Below are positions 32,633 through 43,752 of a DNA stretch of 64,000 bases, piece by piece. The first letter of the stretch is position 1, and the number at the start of each line of letters is the position of its first letter. Source of the stretch: Macrostomum hystrix (taxonomy: Eukaryota; Platyhelminthes; Macrostomidae); the NCBI GenBank assembly GCA_950097015.1, contig CATNEN010000007.1:9611001-9675000 (forward strand). The letters are read 5' to 3'. The translations under genes and the position numbers were made by a program. The notes beneath the pieces were generated by a model, which saw nothing but the letters and a program-made list of their open reading frames with translations, ran no database searches and had not been told where the DNA came from.

Positions 32633-35090
32633 CTGTCTAGATATGAGCTAAGATCAAAGTATCAAACGACAGCTTCCATAGTTCAACCAGATGTCTCCGC
32701 ATGTCCGGGTATTGCAACCTAGTAAAACAAAAGTTAACATAAATAATATATACAACTTCATGCGTTAAAGTAAATTTTATCCTCATCAAAATAAAAACAC
32801 TTGAATCTTAATGAATATATTAATTCTATTGAATATATAATCATTGTTTAAGTTCTATTTCCTCAGAAATCTGAAATGAACTAAGTTCAATATCAGTCCA
32901 ATGATATGTAATTGATCAATATAGATTCACAGTCCTTAGTTAGACCGCTTTTTGTGAAAAGAAAATACAATCGATAGCGCAAGGTAATTTTGAGATGCGC
33001 CTAAATTTCGAGCTGTGTTCGTGCCCTCTAGACTGCAGGAGAGCAATATTTTATAATTTTATCTTGACAACATATTATACTTCTGTTTGTTTCTTTATCC
33101 TACATAAATTCATCCAATAATATTTTGTTTTGGTTAGCGAGATAAGCTATCCCAGTAAGAAATAAAGAAAACTTTTAAAAAAGTTTATTTGCAGAGTCTT
33201 TCTTGACCTCAACCTCAGTATGTTTTATGGTTACATCAATTAGGGCCTATACTAAAAGTGAGAACCTATAGAAAACTGTAAATAAAATATAAATTTAACT
33301 TTATGTAGCTCTATATCATAATATAGATAAAGTTTTTCTAAATCTATGCATAAAAACATACAAGCTTCTTGAACTTTAATCCTTTAAAATACTTTTGGTA
33401 TTACAATAGACTTCAAGCTTCACCCACTGTCTTCTAGTAGGTCTATGACTGGAAGACAGCTGATTATCAAGTGAAAGACAAAATTTGCTTAGTTTTTTTT
33501 CACATTATAGTAGTTTCTATTCATAATGTTATTGTGGTTATGGATATGGAACTTCTAAGACAAAAGTTACACTTACAGATGTAGATATAGGCCCCTAGCT
33601 ATTGGAAATTCTGTTTCCTATATTTAGTTTCCATGTCTTGAGTTCTCAAATAGTTTGCAGTGAGTAAAACAAACTGCAGAGACAATGGAGACAACAAGAA
33701 TATATAGAAATAAGTAAATGGTATTACCTCTATGGATTTATTTATTTGGCCAATAGAGTGACCAAGGTTGCATTTATTGGCCAAGGCGAAGCTGAGCAGC
33801 CCGAGGTCACTCTTGAGGCCCAAATTAAATGAATTCATAGGGGTAATAGTCATAGTCTGGTAAAAAACTGGCCAGGCCAGATAAATGAATCTTGCTTTCC
33901 TATTGCCCTATTGGCAGAGCCATTTATTTGGCCTGGCCTAAGTGGGGGATAAATGGATAAATAAATTGAAAAATTCTATAGGCCTATAAACTCTAGCCCC
34001 TGAAGCATTCAAGGCTACATGCTTGTTTATAAAGATATGTGAATAGTTTTGACAAGATGTTGAGAGCCTAATAAGGCTCTCTTTGTCATAAAGACATGAA
34101 AGTATCAAGACATGATGGTATGAAGACACTTCAGACTGCCTACAATGGGAACTCTTAGCTCCTTGGTGTTTGAGACTCAAGCCCCTCAGAAATGTCAATA
34201 CCGATTTCAAATTTCAGATTTCAAATTTTCAGTCTGTTGACTGTCGGTGGTGTAAAGATAAGTAGGATGTCATAGGATTAATAACACTTCTTTAGACTAG
34301 GCTACCTACTTTGGGTTTCACCCCAAACTTGTTGAGTCCTAGGAAAGGCTTGAATTCTCATTGGCTACAGTTTTCCTGGCTTTGCAGTTCCAGTGCCCCA
34401 TTGGTCCTTTGGCTTCCAATTTCTATATATTTTGTCATATCAAAAGATCATCTAGGGGTTGTTGATAATGAAAGCTTTATAAAGTGTATATCTTGGTGAG
34501 TTATGTATTAAGACTATAACCCAAATGACAATTCAATAATACTTTTCTAGCTTAAGTGTTTGTCCTAGCTATTAGCAACTATCTTAGTATTTATATCACT
34601 ATGGATTGTATATTACAAAAGGCCTTCTATTGACATTTACCTACTTGTCCCTAGCTATATTTACTTATTCTACTTTACATGCCTTTGCCACATTACTCAG
34701 TAGAATTTTGGTTATATACTACCATTACTCACTGCCATTATTCAGTTTTGGACTAGGCCTCAGTCTCAATTTTGGATTACACCTTTCTGTAGGTAATTTG
34801 ATTCCAGTTTTTGTGTCTCAACCTGTATTGCAAATTAATTTTTTTCTTTATATTGCATTGTCTTTAGCTAAAAAGTTCTCAGGAGCCCAAATGCAAAAAG
34901 TATTGTACACTCATTTCCATTGTTTTAAACAGTCAGGGGATTTCAGAGCCAGGTATCATCCAGTATTTTGGTCAATCTAAACGGATTGTTTACTGTTTTG
35001 ATGAGCATTAGCTACTTTAATAGTGTACGAGTATTGACAATGTCACTGTCACTATTTGTCAAGCTAAAAAGTCCATAAACTCCTCATTAT
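32633..35090. other. AT-rich spacer
   Basis: Strongly AT-rich with no domain-bearing frame. The 124-codon frame at 34606-34980 is hydrophobic but has chance composition. It contains an 18-bp imperfect inverted repeat at 33870-33887 and 33921-33938. The base composition contrasts sharply with the GC-rich genes that follow. Confidence 0.5.
33870..33938. repeat. Inverted repeat, 18-bp arms with one mismatch
   Basis: GGCCAGGCCAGATAAATG at 33870-33887 faces CATTTATTTGGCCTGGCC at 33921-33938. They pair at 17 of 18 positions across a 33-base loop. It could be a small foldback element or an RNA hairpin. Confidence 0.6.
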
Positions 35091-35097
35091 TCCCCAG
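35088..35097 (+). other. 3' splice site 15 nt before the REP start codon
   Basis: A pyrimidine-rich stretch ending TTCCCCAG precedes the ATG at 35113 by 15 nt, and no upstream exon is recognisable in the AT-rich spacer. It fits a spliced-leader acceptor or a 5' UTR intron. Confidence 0.45.
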
Positions 35098-35112
35098 AGT
35101 TGGCAGTCCACA

Positions 35113-38100
35113 ATGTCGGACCTACCTGATACCTTCGACTACGTGGTGTGGGGCGCCGGCCTCACCGAGTGCATCCTGTCAGCTGCGCTAACCAGGGCCG
35201 GGCACACCGTGCTGCACCTTGACAGCTGGCAGCAGTACGGCGGCTCCTGGCAGTCCCTGACTCTGCGCGACCTCGAAGCCCAGCTGGCCGAGGTGGCGCC
35301 CGGCGCCCGCCTGGCCTGGGCGCTTCCGGCCGAGGCCGAGGGCTGGCTGGCCAGATCGCGCCACTTCTGCCTGGACCTCAGCCCGCGCCTCTGCTTCTGC
35401 CGCGGCGAGACCGTGTCCTCCCTGCTGCAGTCGGATGTGTCCCGCTACCTAGAATTCCTGCCGGTGTCCGGCCTGTACACGGTGGACGAGTCTGGCGAGC
35501 TGGAGCGGGCGCCTGTGCAACGCGGACAGTTGTTCCGCAGCGACAGGTGCATTGGCAATAGGATAGGGATGTGTTTCCAATCGTGGGTTACCTGGGACAT
35601 TACACCTGCTTTTTGGGATTTGACACCGCCTCTTGCAACATTTGGGATTTGACACCGCCTCTTGCAACATTTGGGATTTGACACCGCCTCTTGCAACATT
35701 TGGGATTTGACACCGCCTCTTGCAACATTTGGGATTTGACACCGCCTCTTGCAACATTTGGGATTTGAAACTGCCTCCTGCAACATTTGGGATTTGACAC
35801 CGCCTCTTGCAACATTTGGGATTTGACACCGCCTCTTGCAACATTTGGGATTTGACACCGCCTCTTGCAACATTTGGGATTTGACACCGCCTCTTGCAAC
35901 ATTTGGGATTTGACACCGCCTCTTGCAACATTTGGGATTTGACACCGCCTCTTGCAACATTTGGGATTTGACACCGCCTCTTGCAACATTTGGGATTTAA
36001 CACCGCCTCTTGCAACATTTGGGATTTGAAACTGCCTCTTGTAACATTTGGGATTTGAAACTGCCTCTTGCAACATTTGGGATTTGACACCGCCTCTTGC
36101 AACATTTGGGATTTGAAACTGCCTCCTGCAACATTTGGGATTTGACACCGCCTCTTGCAACATTTGGGATTTGACACCGCCTCTTGCAACATTTGGGATT
36201 TGACACCGCCTCTTGCAACATTTGGGATTTGAAACTGTATCTTGCAACATTTGGGATTTGAAACTGCCTCCTGCAGCGTTTGGGATTTGACACCGCCTTT
36301 TGCAACATTTGGGATTTGAAACTGCCTCCTGAAGCGTTTGGGATTTGGCATCGCTAATTTCATCCTACGCTTTGGAATTTTACACAGTCACAGGGATCTT
36401 GATTTTAAAATTATTTGTCACGTCTGAGATGACATTTCCGGGATTAAAGAAATTCGGTTTTAGGGTTAATTTAGAATTGTGTTTCTCTGCATTTCCAACG
36501 GATAATGCCGACTCTGTAAATACCTGCCAGGTTCTCGCTAGTGGAGAAGCTGCACTGCGGTCGCTTCGCCGAGTTCTGCGTCTCCTGCCAGCCCGAGCGG
36601 GACCTCGCCGACGCTGGCACCTTCCCGGAGCTGCTGGCCCGCCACGGCCTCCGCTCCGGCCCGGCGCTGCGTCTGTTCGCCCTCGCCGTCGGCATGTCGC
36701 CGCCGGACTCTCAGGCCGAGTCTGTCGTGACGAACATTCGCCGCTTCCTCACCTCCTGTGGCGCCTACGGACCGTCGCCGCTGCTGGTACCGAAATACGG
36801 CGCCTCCGAGATCTGCCAGGCCTTCAGCCGGCACGCGGCCGTCTGGGGCGCCGTTTTCCATCTGGGCGCCGATCCGGGCAGGCCGCCCGCCGAGGCCCGA
36901 CGGCGGCTCATCGTCAGCGACCGGTTCGCCCGGCCCAGCTGGCTTGACCTCGGCCGGCGGCGTCGCCTCCTCAGGCAGATCCTCGTCACCGACGGGTTCG
37001 TGGGCGAGTCTGTAATTGGGGGACGCCGATTTGTGTGTCCTGAGTTCGAATCCTCCAGGCAGACCTCTTTGCTCGTGTCTGGAACCGATGAAGTAAGCAG
37101 TGGTTTCGCATACTCAGGGGAACAGAACCAATCTCCTTGCCTTCCGCAGACCCTGGGCGCCGAAATCCGAAGATCAGCAGGATGCTGACGAAGTCCGCCT
37201 GGCTGTGTGCATGCTGCCCGGCTTCTCCCGGCCGCTTCTGGCCATCGAACTGCCGCCCGAGACCGGCTGCTGCCCACCCGGCACCCGTCTGGTCCACCTG
37301 CTGCAGCCTTGCGAGCCGGGCGAGGAGCCACCAACCGACTGCGTGCAGTGCGCGCTGGCCCCCTTCACCAGCCTGCGCTTCGACCGTCTGCCCGCATGCT
37401 GTCATACTGTGGACTCGGCTGGTCAGCCGCCAGCAGATCAATTGGCAGATTCGGACGGTAAAACAATAGAATCGGGGACCGATCCGGCAGATTCGGTGGC
37501 TCATTCGGCAGATTCGGCGGCTCAGCCTGCAGATTCGGCGTCTCAGCCTGCAGATTCGGCGTCTCAGCCTGCAGATTCGGCGTCTCAGCCTGCAGATTCG
37601 GCGGCTCAGCCGGAAGATTCAGCGGCTGAACCGGCAGATTCGGCGGCTCAGCCTGCAGATTCGGCGTCTCAGCCTGCAGATTCGGCGGCTCAGCCGGAAG
37701 ATTCAGTGGATGAACCGGCAGATTCGGCGGCTCAGCCGGAAGATTCAGCGGATGAACCGGCAGATTCGGCGGCTCAACCTGCTGGCGATGACCAGCCGTT
37801 CCGTCAGCCGCGCTGCATCCTGTCAGTCTGCTTCGCCCAGGACGATCTCAGCGACTGCCTGAACGCCGGCTCGGTGCCGGACAATGTGACGGTTGTGCCG
37901 AGCCTCTACTCCGACTTCGACTTTGACGTAGCCTTCCTGCGCGCCAAGGAGCTGTTCGCGGAGCTTTGCCCCGGCCAGGAGTTCCTGCCGCGCCCGCCAG
38001 ACCAGGAGGATCTGGTGTTCGACCAGCCGGCCGCGGAGGCACCCCTGGTGAACGGCGATTGTGGCGAAGGCGCGGCGGAGGTACATCCACCGGTGGCACA

Positions 38101-38194
38101 GGCCGCCGAACTGGGCGAAGCCGCGCCTCGCCCTGCGGCAAACGGCGACTCCGAGGTGAATGAGAGCCGAGAGCCGCGAGAGACTGCGGAGTGA
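35113..38194 (+). CDS. CHM: Rab escort protein (REP/choroideremia homologue)
   Basis: Rab escort proteins present newly made Rab GTPases to geranylgeranyl transferase II and deliver them to membranes; they share a fold with Rab GDI. Exon 1 (35113-35546) opens with the dinucleotide-fold-like FDYVVWGAGLTEC and HLDSWQQYGGSW, the REP/GDI signature. Exon 2 begins at 36531 (phase 2 join) with FSLVEKLHCGRFAEFC and continues through LLVPKYGASEICQAF. The last exon (37150-38194) contains the C-terminal PGQEFLPRPPDQEDLVF region typical of REP. With a proposed intron at 37008-37149 the phases agree and the product is 651 residues, matching the family (about 650). That donor (GTCTGT) is weak, so this junction is uncertain. 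The variable acidic insert at about 37484-37788 is a coding 21-bp repeat (ADSAxQP). A pyrimidine-CAG acceptor lies 15 nt before the start. Confidence 0.9.
35625..36355. repeat. 29-bp minisatellite in REP intron 1
   Basis: About 25 copies of CAACATTTGGGATTTGACACCGCCTCTTG fill most of the 984-base intron; variants include GAAACTGCC. Because three units make 87 bases, the repeat opens long spurious minus-strand frames of up to 304 codons. Confidence 0.96.
37010..37075 (+). mobile_element. tRNA-like remnant at the REP exon 2/3 junction
   Basis: GAGTTCGAATCC is a strong B-box, preceded by GTCTGTAATTGGGGG. The stems do not pair well. It may be a decayed SINE inside the proposed short intron 37008-37149. 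Confidence 0.3.
37484..37788 (+). repeat. 21-bp coding minisatellite within REP
   Basis: In-frame copies of GCAGATTCGGCGGCTCAGCCT encode a heptad of the type ADSAAQP, about 14 copies, with E and D variants. The unit is a multiple of three, so copy number can change without breaking the frame. It sits where REP proteins carry a variable insert. Confidence 0.9.
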
Positions 38195-38685
38195 CTGCGG
38201 ATACTAGAACTTGAGCCGCTGAACATGGCTGCCTCGGCCACTTTACTGTCCAGTGCAAGGACTTGGCTGGCATAATTACAAACCCATGCGCTATTCAGAT
38301 TGTAGATTATGGTGATTTTTGGCAATGTGTTCCTAATTCTCTAACGAGTGCTTATTTGCTATTTCTTATTTTAACAAGGCAGGCATCATATGAAGTTTTG
38401 CTGCAGCTGCAACTTTCATGTTTTTACTTTTAAAGTGAGCGTAATGAAGAGTAGCAACAGTTTCTTTGGACTGGGGGTTAAACCTCAGCTGGGTGAACTG
38501 AACCAATAGAAAATTAATGCGCCCTCCTCCCAATGGAAGGTCATTAAATTGTGACCCTTGGTCTGTGATTCGAATTTCAAATCTCTTAGTAAAAATCGAA
38601 GATCTCAGCACTAAGCTACAAGTAGTTAATAATTCGAATAGGTATAAATACTCCATACAATAGTACATGCAAATAGTAAACTCAT
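38195..38685. other. Spacer between REP and the GSTCD-like gene
   Basis: AT-rich spacer holding REP 3' flanking sequence and a SINE copy on the minus strand. No reading frame is supported. Confidence 0.5.
38465..38615 (-). mobile_element. tRNA-derived SINE with a conserved-core-like tail, copy 2
   Basis: On the minus strand, TAGCTTAGTGCTGAG (A-box-like) is followed by AATTCGAATCAC (B-box-like). About 85 bases on, GGTTCAGTTCACCCAGCTGAGG repeats the tail found in the copy at 13375-13510. The element is in the same orientation as that copy. Confidence 0.55.
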
Positions 38686-41099
38686 ATGGCAAAGTCTATC
38701 GCATCAGTTCAAAAATCCACGTTTAAAAATCTTCAGCCACCGTCTTTACTCAGCATGGCAACCGCGTCCCTAGCAACACCGTCTCCTACGACGCCGATTA
38801 CCATAGCAACACCGGCTGGCGAGGCTGCGCAGTCGACAGAGCTACTCTTGAGTCAACTGAGCCTACAACCAGCGTCTAGCATATCACAATTTCAGCTAGA
38901 TCAGTCTGTAACTATAGCAACGGCGCCAACTGTACATAAGTCATCAAATATAACTAATGGCCATCGAAACAAAGAAATTGATTTGTACGCCGTTGCTGAG
39001 GACGCAAAATCTACTCATACAAACGAAGGGGACTCTGGCTCCATTCCCAATGATAGCCACTTGGTTGCTAAGGACGCCGATACTGTTGCCACAGGCAACG
39101 CTGCGCCTCTTGAGCTTTACCTCGAGTCGGACGAGTCCGGTCGCGCCCTGACGCTGCAGTCGAAGGCGGCGCTGCTCATGGCCCTGTACCCGGTGCCCCA
39201 GCCTTGCCGGGTGCGCCTGATTGGCTGTTCAGGCGATGGGGTGGACGAGCAGATTCTGGAGCTCAGCTCGGCTGGCCCTGTTGAACTGCTTCTCGGAGGC
39301 ACCGATATCAGCCCAGGCACAGAGCTGCCTGCTCTGTCATGCCCGGCCGTTCTGTACGCCGGCCTGCCGTCCGTGGTTCGTGCCCTGGCTGAGCGAGGCG
39401 GCCAGGCTGGCCAGGATCTGCTCGGCCCGCACGGCGTCTGTCTGAAGGCCTGCAAAGAGCGATCAAGGTGGACCCGGCTGTGCGAGCTCACCTGCCCCGG
39501 TCAGCTGGGGGCGTGGGCGCTCGGCTCGGCGGAGCCCGCCTGCCTGCCGGACCTGGAGCTGGCGCTGGAGCGGCCGCGCTACAAGCCGCGACCCTTCCTG
39601 GAGGGCAAGCGGCCCACGCTGGTGCGCTCGTTTGCTCCATCGACTGAGCATTGAACATATTGATACTTTGCTGTTTAATCGGTGGATGTTGGCGACCAAG
39701 CCTTTATAATTAATCTTCAACCTAAACTGGTGTTTTCAGTTCCTTAACGAGCCTAATCTGAAAACTAAGTCTTTCCTCAGGTGGACATCCTCACCGTCTG
39801 TTACCTGCGGGACATTGTCAGGACAGCTCGCGACCGGCCGCCCCTGCCGATGGGGCCGCGGACCGCCGACCTGCTGGCCCGGCTGAGTGCCGATCCGGCA
39901 TTCGCCGCTGCCGCCGCCGTGGCTGACAAGTTCGGCACCCTGCACCGGCCGGCCGCGGAGGACGCGCCACGCCTCACTGATAAGAGAGCTCAGGTCAGCT
40001 CTTGCTCAGAACATCAGTGCTCAGCTTCAATTATCGCTTATGCTGTGCAACAGAAAGTTGCATAACTTACTTCGAACCAGCCGCTCTTTCAGATTTACAC
40101 TTGAAGCAACCGGTTCTCCCAAATACCCAACTAGAACCAACAGCTCTCCCAAATCCCCAACTAGAACAAGCAGTTCTTCCAAATCCCCAACTAGAACAAG
40201 CAGTTCTCCCAAATCCCCAACTAGAACCACCAGTTCTCCCAAATACCAGTTTATACCAGCATTAATCCCAAATTCCTAATCGATCCACTTTCGTCCAGGT
40301 GCCCAGCCTTTGCACCGAGTCCCTGCGCCAGCTTGTTGACCGGCTGGAGCCGCTGGTATCGCTGCCCTGGCAGCCGGTGTCAGAGGCGCCGCCGCTGCCG
40401 CCCCTGCCAGACTGGCTGGCTGCCGAGGTGCCACCGGAGCGGGCGGCACGCAAGCGGCAGCAGCTAGCCAGTCTGGCGGCTGCCGTTCTCCCGCTGGCTC
40501 GCCCGGGTCACGTGATTGTCGATTTCTGCAGCGGCTCCGGCCACCTAGGCCTCCTGCTGGCTCACCTGCTGCCGCAGTGCTCGGTGGTGCTGGTTGAGAA
40601 CAAGCTGGAGTCGCTGCAGTTCGCGCTGGACCGGCTGAGACGCCTCCACCTGCCCAATGTGCGCCTGGTGCAGAGCAACCTCTGCAACTTCAGCGACACT
40701 TTCCACATCGGCGCCGCGCTGCACGCCTGCGGCTCCGCCTCAGACCTAGTGCTAAACGCATGCGCCCGCGCTGGCGCTGCCTGCGTCCTGTCGCCCTGCT
40801 GCCACGGCGCCACCAAGCCTGGGCCCGGTCTGGCCTACCCGCGGAGCGCTGCCGCGACCGCTGCTGGCCTCAGCGCCACGGAACACGCTCAGCTGTGCCA
40901 CGCGGCCGACCGGGTCACCGGGCGCCAGTCACGACAGCTGCTGGCCAAGCAGGCCCTGCGGCTGCTGGACAGTGACAGGGCGCTGGCCATGCGGGAGGCC
41001 GGCTACCGCCAGGTGCGCCTGTCCCTCATGCGGCCCGAGGACTGCTCACCCAAGAACTCCATTCTGGCCGCCTGGCAGCTCCAAGGCTCTGCTGTCTAG
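38686..41099 (+). CDS. GSTCD: GSTCD-like protein with methyltransferase domain
   Basis: Homologue of glutathione S-transferase C-terminal domain-containing protein, a conserved animal protein of poorly known function with a C-terminal SAM-dependent methyltransferase-like domain. Exons 38686-39621, 39781-39993 and 40299-41099 join in phase 0 to give 649 residues (human about 633). Diagnostic blocks: CLKACKERSRWTRLCELT in exon 1; TLVDILTVCYLRDIV across the first junction, matching the GST-C helix; and in exon 3 VIVDFCSGSGHLGLLLAHLLP (SAM-binding motif I), VVLVENKLESL, NIGA-type DTFHIGAALHACG, VLSPCCHG, and PEDCSPKNSILAAW at the end. Homology begins about residue 145. The preceding Thr/Ser/Ala-rich and AT-richer stretch may be a lineage-specific extension or may start at a later ATG. 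Confidence 0.88.
40105..40262. repeat. 30-bp minisatellite in GSTCD-like intron 2
   Basis: About five copies of AGTTCTCCCAAATCCCCAACTAGAACAAGC lie within the 305-base intron 39994-40298. It is non-coding. Confidence 0.9.
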
Positions 41100-41164
41100 G
41101 CCTGGGCAGCTTGGGGAAACTCGCAGACTGCTTCTTTACTTCTCCAACCCCACACATGTGCACA

Positions 41165-41402
41165 CCTGAGCCCTTCCAACTGAGCCCTTCCAACTGAGCC
41201 CTTCCACCTGAGCCCTTCCACCTGAGCCCTTCCACCTGAGCCCTTCCACCTGAGCCCTTCCACCCGAGCCCTTCCACCTGAGCCCTTCCACCTGAGCCCT
41301 TCCAACTGAGCCCTTCCACCTGAGCCCTTCCAACTGAGCCCTTCCAACTGAGCCCTTCCAACTGAGCCCTTCCAACTGAGCCCTTCCAACTGAGCCCTTA
41401 AA
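41165..41402. repeat. 15-bp minisatellite downstream of the GSTCD-like gene
   Basis: About sixteen copies of CTGAGCCCTTCCAAC/CTGAGCCCTTCCACC begin 65 bases after the stop codon, so they probably lie in the 3' UTR. The array is very homogeneous. Confidence 0.95.
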
Positions 41403-41837
41403 ACCTAAGCTCTCTTTCCTGAGCTCTCCAACCTGTTTCCTACCTGAGCTCTTAAACCTATTCTCCCATCTGAGAAATCTTACCTAAACCACCTAAACTC
41501 ACCTGAGAGCCTGAGAGTCGGCCACATCCCCTTCAGCTGACTATTGGATCTCCCTGGCATTCTATTGACGGTCTTCTAGTTTGATTGCTTGCCATACGAG
41601 TACTGTGTTTCACTTCTGAATTTTGTGCCATTAGACAAAGTGACTCCGAATTCTTTACTGTCAGACCGGCAGCCATTGCCTTGTTTTGTGTTGTTCTTGG
41701 CTAATATTTGTTCATTTGGGTCCATGTTTTGCGAAAAATGTTGTTCGAATAGACGAGATATAGAAATTTTATGTGTTCCTTATGTGTGCTAGCGACTGTG
41801 CACTTTTGCTTTCTTCAAGTATGTTTGCATATATGTT

Positions 41838-42118
41838 GGTAGATATCTCGAGTAGTCAGTCCTGTAGACATCTCGAGTAGTCAGTCCTGTAGACATCTCG
41901 AGTAGTCAGTCCTGTAGACATCTCGAGTAGTGAGTCCGGTAGATATCTCGAGTAGTCAGTCCAGTGGATATCTCGAGTAGTCAGTCCGGTAGATATCTCG
42001 AGTAGTCAGTCCAGTGGATATCTCGAGTAGTGAGTCCGGTAGATATCTCGAGTAGTGAGTCCGGTAGATATCTCGAGTAGTGAGTCCGGTAGATATCTCG
42101 AGTAGTGAGTCCGGTAGA
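41838..42118. repeat. 25-bp minisatellite upstream of the TMEM126-like gene
   Basis: Eleven or so copies of GTAGATATCTCGAGTAGTCAGTCCG with variants (GACATC, GTGAGTCC, CCAGTGG) end 50 bases before the predicted acceptor at 42170. Confidence 0.95.
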
Positions 42119-42170
42119 CTTATTAGCCTGGCAGTGAGCAGCTGCAGCTTGCTCCGCCCCACATCCGCAG

Positions 42171-43217
42171 GCGTCGATACCTGAGCCCCCTGGGGTTCTT
42201 CAGCAGCAGGGGCAGCAGCCGAGAGCGCAGCGGATCGTCAGCTCACCCGGCTATGTGGTGCTCAGCCGCCACAGTCAGCGGCACTCCCTGCCACCCGGTG
42301 CCGTGCCGTTGAGCCCCCAGGAGGTGCTGGATCGTCGGCGGCACGCTGCCAACGCCTGGCGACCCAGGGAGCACGTGTTCACACTGGCCCTGCACGACAT
42401 CATCTGCGCCTACCCCACCATGATCAGCGCGGGCCTCATCTCCGGGCACCACCGCCTCATGATGAACCTGGGCCACAACAAGCTCAGCTACTCAATGGCA
42501 TGCTGCCTCATCCCGTGCGCTATGCAGGTAAGTTTCTTCTTCTTCTGAGTTTTTGGAGCTTTGAACAGGGCACCCTCAGTGTTTCAGGCCGCTGAAGCCT
42601 CCCTCAGTGTATCAGGCCGCTGAAGCCTCCCTCAGTGTATCAGGCCGCTGAAGCCTGCCTCAGTGTATCAGGTTGCTGAAGCCTCCCTCAGTGCTTCAGG
42701 CCGCTGAAGCCTCCCTCAGTGTTCAGGCCGCTGAAGCTGTTCCTGTTCTCAAACATATTTTTTAAATTTAGCAACCCTCCCTGCGCACATCATTTTCTCA
42801 TCCGCCCTGTCCCTGCGAACTGTCCAGGTGATGATCTCGAATCACGCGCTGCTGAACAGCCTGCTGATCAACCCAATGCAGTGCGAGTCCTGCGTGATGC
42901 TCCGCGGCGCCGGCATCGGCTTGACCTTCGGCATCCTGGCGCCCTACATCTACAGCTACACCATGCACTGTGTGGCCGCACGCATGCTGGACTCGGCCCC
43001 CGTGCCGGCCCGCTTCACAGACTGGCGCCTGCACCTGAGCTACCTGCGCCGCCTGCTGTCCAGCGAGAAGCGCCTGCTGGCCCTCCTGGTGCCCGGCGTG
43101 GCCCTGTACGGCGCCTGGTTCGCCGACAAGCTGCGGCAGCAGAGCATCTTCCTCATTGACGCCAGCGGCAGGGTTGTGAGCCGCCTTCAGCAGCAGCCGC
43201 AGCCGCAGGAGCAGTAG
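42171..43217 (+). CDS. TMEM126-like mitochondrial membrane protein (5' end unresolved)
   Basis: Members of this family are small multi-pass inner-mitochondrial-membrane proteins linked to complex I assembly. Two exons are visible, 42171-42527 and 42828-43217, joined in phase 0 by a 300-base intron. The second exon has the family's CESCVMLRGAGIGLTFGILAPYIYSYTMHCVAARM (compare CETCTxxRSGLxGLVxGGLYP in TMEM126A), followed by a hydrophobic segment ALLVPGVALYGAWFAD. The first visible exon, read from the acceptor ending at 42170, includes PLSPQEVLDRRRHAANAW and YPTMISAGLISG, a likely first membrane segment. No in-frame ATG lies near the acceptor, so the start codon must be in an upstream exon. The first in-frame Met in view is too far in to be convincing. 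Confidence 0.62.
42570..42740. repeat. 29-bp minisatellite in the TMEM126-like intron
   Basis: About six copies of TCAGGCCGCTGAAGCCTCCCTCAGTGTAT fill half of the 300-base intron, just upstream of the acceptor's branch region. Confidence 0.92.
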
Positions 43218-43752
43218 CGAAGATTATATTAGATTAATACCTTTATTTGCCTTTTTTAGTACGATCTACGCGGAGGCTGAAGACTTTGCCCTGATTTTTA
43301 TTCGTGTTTAATCGTAGTCATCAAGCAGTTTCTGTTCTGCTGCTTTTTATGGAAGCATCTAGCAGTAGCGCAGGGTCAGCGATGGCTAATTGAAAGCCTA
43401 CACCTGAGAGATTCTGTTGTGATTTTTGTGTCGATCTGCATTTTGAAATCGTGCTTCAAATTTGTGTGAGTTGTTTTTGCCGCTAGACGGGTAGGCAGTG
43501 CTATCCGCAGATTGTCCGTCAAGTTTAGAAACCTTGGGTGCCCTGTAGCTTAGCTCATTGCATTTTGTTAGTGCTAGCTTGATGTTTTCACCTTGTGTCT
43601 CTGTGAGGCAGGTCTCTGAATACACATTGTCTGTTTCGGGTCTATTTTCTAACAGATTTTTGCCTTGGAAACTAGCAAAAAATGTTAATAATTAACTCTG
43701 GTTCTCACTTATTTGCTTGCTAGTCGACCACCATTTTTTATGGCGTGCTGAG

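Larger units (their letters stand above)
41100..42170. other. Spacer between the GSTCD-like and TMEM126-like genes
   Basis: Contains two tandem arrays (41165-41400 and 41838-42118) and about 430 bases of ordinary sequence between them. It may hide the first exon of the TMEM126-like gene: a tiny frame with ATG near 41821 followed by a GTAGAT donor would fit in phase, but this is weak. Confidence 0.4.

Noticed and set aside
34606-34980. Hydrophobic 124-codon frame in the AT-rich spacer
   Set aside because: Phe/Leu/Tyr-rich content follows from T-rich DNA; there is no family similarity or splice context.
35449-36363. A 304-codon open frame on the minus strand in REP intron 1
   Set aside because: It consists of three rotating translations of a 29-bp tandem repeat. 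The period, not selection, keeps it open, and the other minus-strand frames across the array behave the same way.
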